This document shows, piece after piece, positions 59,339 to 64,000 of a DNA stretch of 64,000 nucleotides. The first letter of the stretch is position 1, and every line of letters starts with the position of its first letter. This DNA comes from CAVSRC01 sp963730325 (lineage in GTDB: Bacteria; Pseudomonadota; Alphaproteobacteria; Rhizobiales; Kaistiaceae). The notes under the pieces were generated by a model. That model was given only the letters and a program-made list of their open reading frames with translations, searched no databases and was not told where the DNA came from. The stretch spans positions 62,001 through 126,000 of the forward strand of contig CAVSRC010000007.1 of the NCBI GenBank assembly GCA_963730325.1. The letters are read 5' to 3'. The position numbers were made by a program, and so were the translations under genes.

Positions 59339-60851
59339 CGGCGATCTCCGCGATCTTGCCGCTGGCCAGCGTGAAGCGGAACACCGTGCCGCCGGCCGGG
59401 TTGCGCTCCGCCCAGATCTCGCCGCCATGCGCCTGGATGATGGTTCGCGAAATGGACAGGCCGACCCCCATGCCGTGGCGCTTGGTGGTGACGAACGGCT
59501 GGAAGAGCTGCCGGGCGACTTCCTCGGCCAGCCCGGGGCCGGTGTCGGTAACGCTGACTTCAACCATATCTTCCCCCGCCGGTGCGGTCGACAGCACCAG
59601 CTCGCGATCCTCGACGTCGATCATGGCTTCGATAGCGTTGCGCACGAGGTTGAGCAACACCTGTTGAATCTGCACCTTGTCGGCGAGCACCAGGTCGTGA
59701 GCGTTGTCGAACTGGAAGCGCACCCGCACGCCGTGCTCCTTGGCGCCGACCAGCGCCAGGGCGCTGGCCTCCTCGATCAGCTTGGCGATGCTCTCCACCC
59801 GCCGCTCGCTCTCGCCGCGGCTGACGAAATCGCGCAGGCGGCGGATGATGTCGCCGGCGCGCAGCGCCTGTTCTCCCGCCTTGTCGAGCGCGTCGCGCAG
59901 GCGGTCCAGGTGCGCCTCGGCGTTGTTCTCGATCAGCCGGCGCGAGCCCTTGATGTAGTTGGCGATGGCCGACAGCGGCTGGTTGAGCTCGTGCGCCAGC
60001 GTCGAGGCCATCTCGCCCATGGCGGTCAGGCGCGAGATGTGGACCAGTTCGGACTGGAGCTCCTGCAGCCGCGCCTCGGTCTCCTGACGCTGGGACAGGT
60101 CGCGCACGAAGCCGGTGAAGTAGCGTCCGTCGCCGGGGCGCATCTCGCCGACGGCAAGCTCCATCGGAAAGGTCGAGCCGTCCTTGCGCTCGCCGACGAC
60201 GATGCGGCCGATGCCGATGATGTGGCGCTCGCCGGTCTTGCGGTAGCGGGCGAGGTAGCCGTCATGGGCTTCGCGATAGGGCGAGGGCATCAGCATGCTG
60301 ACATTGTTGCCGATGGCTTCCTGGGCGCGATAGCCGAAGAGCTGCTCGGCGGCGTTCGAGAACGACTGCATGATGCCGGCCTCGTCGATGACGATCATGG
60401 CGTCGGGAACCGTGTCGAGGATCGACTGGAGATGGGCTTCGCGGATCTCCAGTTCGCGCTGGCGGTTGGCCGATTGGGCGCGGCTGCGTTTCAGGCGCAT
60501 GCCAAACCACGACATGGCGATGCCGACGACGCCAAAGGCGAGGATATCGACGAGGCCGGGTGGCGTCACCAGCGAGGCGCCGCCGGACAGGGCGATCGCC
60601 AGCACGAGGCTGACGAGCGTGGCGGCCATCCCCGGGCCGAACCCGCCGAGACCGCCGGCCACCAGAACCGAAGGAACGAACAGGACCAACTGAAGGTTGC
60701 CGTGCAGCGGCACATACAGCACCAGACGGGCAACGACCGTCGCGGCCACCGCGGCGGCGGCGATGGCATAGTCGCGCAGCGGCCCCGGGCGAAGCACCCT
60801 CACGGCGCCGTCCGACCGAAGTTTTTCCCGGTTTTCAGCGGTTTCTGCCAT
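59328..60851 (-). CDS. fixL: oxygen-sensing histidine kinase FixL
   Basis: 507 residues. Hydrophobic segments fill residues 28-115 (DUF4118-like membrane domain), followed by a haem PAS domain at about 141-255 with the predicted proximal His210 in GERHIIGIGRIV, and a HisKA domain with phospho-acceptor His287 in MASTLAHELNQPLSAIANYI. The ATPase domain has NLVRNAIEAM and TDTGPGLAEEVARQLFQPF. In Bradyrhizobium FixL the same HIIGIGR sequence holds the haem ligand His200. Membrane-bound, it should autophosphorylate when oxygen leaves the haem. Divergent from fixK, with a dyad in between. Confidence 0.95.
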   Translation of the reverse strand: MAETAENREKLRSDGAVRVLRPGPLRDYAIAAAAVAATVVARLVLYVPLHGNLQLVLFVPSVLVAGGLGGFGPGMAATLVSLVLAIALSGGASLVTPPGLVDILAFGVVGIAMSWFGMRLKRSRAQSANRQRELEIREAHLQSILDTVPDAMIVIDEAGIMQSFSNAAEQLFGYRAQEAIGNNVSMLMPSPYREAHDGYLARYRKTGERHIIGIGRIVVGERKDGSTFPMELAVGEMRPGDGRYFTGFVRDLSQRQETEARLQELQSELVHISRLTAMGEMASTLAHELNQPLSAIANYIKGSRRLIENNAEAHLDRLRDALDKAGEQALRAGDIIRRLRDFVSRGESERRVESIAKLIEEASALALVGAKEHGVRVRFQFDNAHDLVLADKVQIQQVLLNLVRNAIEAMIDVEDRELVLSTAPAGEDMVEVSVTDTGPGLAEEVARQLFQPFVTTKRHGMGVGLSISRTIIQAHGGEIWAERNPAGGTVFRFTLASGKIAEIADGA

Positions 60852-60889
60852 GCTCTTGGTGGGTTCCGAATGACTACAAACCGGCTACG

Positions 60890-60910
60890 TAATACCCCGT
60901 AGGGGGATTA
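60890..60910. promoter_or_regulatory. dyad between fixL and fixK, FixJ site candidate
   Basis: Arms TAATACCCC (60890-60898) and GGGGGATTA (60902-60910) flank GTA; one mismatch breaks full symmetry. It lies 58 bases upstream of the fixK start and 39 bases from the fixL start. FixJ-P is the expected activator of fixK, and known FixJ sites also contain GTA-type cores; binding is inferred. Confidence 0.55.
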
Positions 60911-60967
60911 CCTGAATTTTGTCCTTCCCGCCCGACTGTTAGCAAATCCCCCGCGACAAATCGAACC

Positions 60968-61666
60968 ATGGAGCGGGTCATGCTCATGCATAAGTCGGGC
61001 GATATCGCCACCACCAAGCCGGTCCTGCCGATCCCTGCGGGAATGCCGGAGGTCAACGCGCTCGCCGACACGTTCGCCGTCATGGGCGCCGCCATGCGAT
61101 TCGAGCACAATTCCGAGATCTTCGGCGAAGGCGAGCCGGCGGAATACTTCTACAAGGTCATCAAGGGAGCGGTGAGGACCTACAAGCTGCTCAATGACGG
61201 CCGCCGCCAGATCAGCGCCTTCCACCTGACCGGCGACATCTTCGGCCTCGAGGCCGGCAGCGAACACCGCTTCACCGCCGATGCCATCGCCGATTCGACC
61301 GTTCTGGTCATCAAGCGTTCCGCGCTGATGGCGCTGGCCGCCCGCGACAGCGAGGTCGCCAATTGCCTGTGGACGCAGGCCACCGGCGATCTGCTCAGGG
61401 CGCAGGACCACATGCTGCTCCTCGGCCGCAAGAACGCCCATGAGCGCGTCGCCAGCTTCCTGCTCGAAATGGCCGATCGCGGCAAGGGCCCGGAAAGCGT
61501 CGAACTGCCGATGTCGCGCCAGGACATTGCCGATTATCTCGGCCTGACCATCGAGACGGTGTCGCGCACGCTGACGCTGCTTGAAAACGAGGCGGCCATC
61601 GAGTTGCCGACGTCGCGCCGCATTCTGCTGCGCGATCCGGCGGCGCTGCGCCGTCTGAACGCCTGA
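60968..61666 (+). CDS. fixK: Crp/Fnr family regulator FixK
   Basis: 232 residues. The cyclic-nucleotide-like sensor (EHNSEIFGEGEPAEYFYKVI, GDIFGLEAGSEHRFTADAIA) is followed by the helix-turn-helix PMSRQDIADYLGLTIETVSR with the E-x-x-S-R recognition pattern of FNR/FixK proteins, which predicts binding to TTGAT-type half-sites. The N-terminal cysteines of FNR are missing, so it does not sense oxygen itself; one Cys occurs near the dimer helix. ATG at 60968, or MLMHKSGD at 60980. Probable regulator of the boxes at 56584 and 58693. Confidence 0.92.
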   Translation: MERVMLMHKSGDIATTKPVLPIPAGMPEVNALADTFAVMGAAMRFEHNSEIFGEGEPAEYFYKVIKGAVRTYKLLNDGRRQISAFHLTGDIFGLEAGSEHRFTADAIADSTVLVIKRSALMALAARDSEVANCLWTQATGDLLRAQDHMLLLGRKNAHERVASFLLEMADRGKGPESVELPMSRQDIADYLGLTIETVSRTLTLLENEAAIELPTSRRILLRDPAALRRLNA

Positions 61667-61760
61667 GGCTTTCACCAGGCACCCCGCCGAGGACGCAGCT
61701 TGCGGCTGGCCGGTCGGGCCGGCGCGGCGATGGCTGGGTGCATCGAAGGCCAGGGAGACC

Positions 61761-62207
61761 ATGACCATGATCTCCGTTGCACCAGATGATTGGGTCGTCG
61801 TTTGCGACGGCCGCAAATGGCTGATCCTCGAAAACAAGGGCGACGCCGAGCTGGTCAATCTCGTCATGCGCGAGGAGCGCACGACGGATAATCCGCCGAC
61901 GCGCGACCAGGGCACCGATCGGCCCGGGCGGGCGCGCTGGCCGGCGGGCGACGGGCGCAGCGCCTTCGGCCAGACCGACTGGCACGACCAGGCCGAGCAG
62001 GACTTCCTGACCGCGCTCGCCCAGCACCTTGACAGGGCCGTGCGAGCGGGTGCAGTCCGCGGCCTCGTGCTGGTTGCGCCGCCGCGGGCACTCGGCATGA
62101 TTCGCCGACAGCTTTCCGCCGCGGTCAGCAAGCATGTGCGCGGCATGATCGACAAGGACTATGCCGGCATGCCGGTCGCCGAGATCGAGAAACGACTGAG
62201 GGGCTGA
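61761..62207 (+). CDS. host attachment family protein
   Basis: 148 residues of the Host_attach family (related to AtsE of Agrobacterium). WVVVCDGRKWLILENKGDAE opens the domain; LAQHLDRAVRAGAVRGLVLV, APPRALGMIRRQLSAAVSKH and VRGMIDKDYAGMPVAEIEKR close it. The latter resembles the archaeal release-factor/Dom34-like fold described for these proteins. Despite the name the role is uncertain. A CAGGGAGACC site precedes ATG at 61761. Frequently found in low-oxygen stress clusters of alphaproteobacteria, which fits its place next to fixK. Confidence 0.82.
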   Translation: MTMISVAPDDWVVVCDGRKWLILENKGDAELVNLVMREERTTDNPPTRDQGTDRPGRARWPAGDGRSAFGQTDWHDQAEQDFLTALAQHLDRAVRAGAVRGLVLVAPPRALGMIRRQLSAAVSKHVRGMIDKDYAGMPVAEIEKRLRG

Positions 62208-62238
62208 CGCCGAGGCCCACGATCGGGGAACGATCGCC

Positions 62239-62970
62239 ATGAACGGACAGGCGGCCAGCCAGCGGCCGGAGCCGGTCTTCGAGGTGGCCGGCCTGACGAA
62301 GGTCTATCGCACCGGCGACGTCGAGGTGCATGCGCTGCGCGGCATCGACCTCGCCCTGTTTGCCGGCGAGCTTGCCGTCATGCTCGGCCCTTCGGGAAGC
62401 GGCAAGTCGACCCTGCTCAACATCCTCGGCGGCCTCGATACCGCGACCGCCGGTTCGGTCAGCTTCCGTGGACGCGAGCTGACGCACTTTTCCGACCGCG
62501 ACCTGACGCTCTACCGGCGCAATTACGTCGGCTTCATCTTCCAGTTCTACAACCTCATCCCGAGCCTCACGGCGCGCGAGAACGTGGCGCTGGTGAGCGA
62601 GATCGCGCCCCATCCGATGAAGCCGGAGGAGGCGCTGGAACTGGTCGGCCTCGGCAACCGCCTGGACCACTTTCCGGCGCAGCTTTCCGGCGGCGAGCAG
62701 CAGCGCGTCGCCATCGCCCGCGCCGTGGCCAAGCGGCCCGAGATCATGCTGTGCGACGAGCCCACCGGCGCGCTCGATTCGAAGACCGGCATCCTGGTGC
62801 TGGAGGCGCTGGCATCGACCAACCGCGAGCTCGGCACCACCACCGCCATCATCACCCACAACGTCTCGATCGGCGGCATCGGCGACCGCATATTCCGCTT
62901 CACCGACGGCCAGATCGCCGGCATCGAGACCAATGAACGCCGGCTCGATGCCAGCGAAGTCGCGTGGTGA
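62239..62970 (+). CDS. ABC exporter ATPase, LolD/MacB type
   Basis: 243 residues. Walker A LGPSGSGKSTLLNILGG, Q-loop FIFQFYNLIPSLTARENVAL, signature LSGGEQQRVAIARAVAKRPE and Walker B MLCDEPTGALD are all intact. This subtype partners with FtsX-like permeases for lipid, lipoprotein or drug export. The permease gene starts seven bases after its stop. Substrate unknown. Confidence 0.93.
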   Translation: MNGQAASQRPEPVFEVAGLTKVYRTGDVEVHALRGIDLALFAGELAVMLGPSGSGKSTLLNILGGLDTATAGSVSFRGRELTHFSDRDLTLYRRNYVGFIFQFYNLIPSLTARENVALVSEIAPHPMKPEEALELVGLGNRLDHFPAQLSGGEQQRVAIARAVAKRPEIMLCDEPTGALDSKTGILVLEALASTNRELGTTTAIITHNVSIGGIGDRIFRFTDGQIAGIETNERRLDASEVAW

Positions 62971-62976
62971 GCGGCC

Positions 62977-64000
62977 ATGCGCGCGCTCGACCGCAAGCTC
63001 TTCCGCGACCTGAGGCGCCTGTGGGCGCAGTCGCTGGCCATCGCCATGGTCATGGCCTGCGGCGTCGCCACGCTGATCCTGGCCATCGGCACCTACCAGT
63101 CGCTCGACGAGACGCGCGCGGCCTATTACCAGCGCTACCGCTTCGGCGACGTCTTCGCCTCGGCGACCCGCGCGCCGAATGCGCTGAAGAGCAGGATTGC
63201 CGCAATCGATGGCGTGGCGGCGGTCGAGACACGCATCGCCAGCCCGGTGATCCTCGATATCCCCGGCCTGCGCGAGCCGGCCACGGGGCTGGTGATCTCC
63301 ATACCGGAAAGCGGCGACATCGCGGTCAATGCCCTGTTCGTGCGTGAGGGGCGCCTGCCCGGCGGCGGGCGCGGCAACGAGGTCGCGATCAACTGGAACT
63401 TCGCCCAGGCGCATCACTTCACCGTCGGCTCGACCTTCGAGGCGATCGTCGACGGCTCGAAGATCCGGCTCAACGTCGTCGGCGTCGTCCTGTCGCCGGA
63501 ATACATCTACGCGCTCGGCCCCGGCGACATGATGCCGGACAACCGCCGCTTCGGTGTGCTGTGGATGCAGGAGAACGTCCTGGCGCCGCTGTTCAACCTC
63601 GACGGCGCCTTCAATTCGGTCAGCCTGCGCCTGCTGCCCGGCGCCAGCGAGAGCAACGTCATCGAGCAGCTCGACCGGCTGCTCGAGCCCTATGGCGGCA
63701 CCGGCGCCTCCGGGCGCAAGGACCAGCTCTCCAACGCCTTCCTCGACAGCGAACTGGTCCAGCTCAAGGGCATGGCCGAGATCATCCCGCCGATCTTCCT
63801 GGCCGTCTCGGCCTTCCTCATCAACATGATCCTGTCGCGGCTGATCTCGCTGGAGCGCGAGCAGATCGGCCTGCTGAAGGCGCTGGGCTACGGCCGCTTC
63901 GCCGTCGTCTGGCACTATCTCAAGCTGGTGCTGATGATCGCTTCGATCGGCACGCTCATCGGCATCGCCGGCGGCAACTGGCTGGGCCGGGCGCTGACGC
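62977..64000 (+). CDS. FtsX-like ABC permease, cut by window edge
   Basis: The first 341 residues are visible. An N-terminal helix (WAQSLAIAMVMACGVATLIL) is followed by a large periplasmic MacB-like core (YYQRYRFGDVFASATRAPNA, VAINWNFAQAHHFTVGSTFE) and then two further membrane segments (IIPPIFLAVSAFLINMILSR, LVLMIASIGTLIGIAGGNWL). The loop LEREQIGLLKALGYGRFAVV is typical of FtsX-like domains; a second such domain may follow, as total length in this family is about 780. It works with the preceding ATPase. Confidence 0.9.
   Translation, partial: MRALDRKLFRDLRRLWAQSLAIAMVMACGVATLILAIGTYQSLDETRAAYYQRYRFGDVFASATRAPNALKSRIAAIDGVAAVETRIASPVILDIPGLREPATGLVISIPESGDIAVNALFVREGRLPGGGRGNEVAINWNFAQAHHFTVGSTFEAIVDGSKIRLNVVGVVLSPEYIYALGPGDMMPDNRRFGVLWMQENVLAPLFNLDGAFNSVSLRLLPGASESNVIEQLDRLLEPYGGTGASGRKDQLSNAFLDSELVQLKGMAEIIPPIFLAVSAFLINMILSRLISLEREQIGLLKALGYGRFAVVWHYLKLVLMIASIGTLIGIAGGNWLGRALT

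Overview
The window reads as chromosomal DNA of a high-GC alphaproteobacterium, most likely Hyphomicrobiales (Rhizobiales). The pointers are the proB/obgE/GNAT/rpmA/rplU block, a rhizobial-type rhamnose locus (rhaRSTPQUK beside rhaI), a complete FixL-FixJ-FixK oxygen-response module, and many binding-protein-dependent sugar transporters. No transposase, integrase, phage gene, rRNA or CRISPR array was seen. Coding is dense, with many start/stop overlaps inside operons. The assignment rests on gene content and order only; no alignment was run.

Layout. 1-4.1 kb (minus): proB (cut by the left edge), obgE, two GNAT acetyltransferases, a terminator, then rpmA and rplU behind a clear sigma70 promoter. 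4.2-4.6 kb: tRNA-Ser(CGA) and a degenerate direct repeat. 4.6-13.6 kb: rhamnose transport and catabolism, where the expected rhaD is only a broken 3' remnant before rhaI. 13.7-25.2 kb: a HAD phosphatase, then a divergent cluster with a CUT1 ABC transporter, four Gfo/Idh/MocA oxidoreductases, one AP-endonuclease-2-fold isomerase/eliminase and a TetR regulator, with two matching operators in the divergent promoter. 25.3-35.1 kb: DedA, a structured non-coding stretch, an SDR, a BMP-type (nucleoside-like) ABC transporter with a cytosine-deaminase-like enzyme, DoxX and a DHFR-fold protein.

35.4-42.3 kb: an extracytoplasmic flavin electron-transfer operon (FMN-binding protein, ApbE, RnfD/NqrB-like membrane domain fused to a flavin reductase), a CHASE2 adenylate cyclase followed by a perfect CRP-type palindrome, a DUF3307 membrane protein and a FecR-domain protein. 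42.3-48.3 kb: a LacI repressor divergent from a CUT2 sugar ABC operon whose promoter carries an embedded operator. 48.8-55.4 kb: TerB-like, glutamine amidotransferase-like, DoxX, TPR, ECF sigma/anti-sigma, an unrecognised 512-residue exported protein and a DsbA-like thioredoxin. 55.7-64 kb: a hypoxia/stress block with a hibernation factor, a DUF3775 protein, an APH-AAA kinase-like protein, a lone receiver (FixT candidate), fixJ, fixL, fixK, a host-attachment-family protein and an ABC exporter cut by the right edge. FNR/FixK-type boxes tie several of these together.

Four genes (near 14.81, 30.39, 31.63 and 35.84 kb) each need exactly one base removed or added to restore a full-length family member. 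Because they cluster in otherwise well-preserved genes, sequencing or assembly error must be excluded before calling them pseudogenes.
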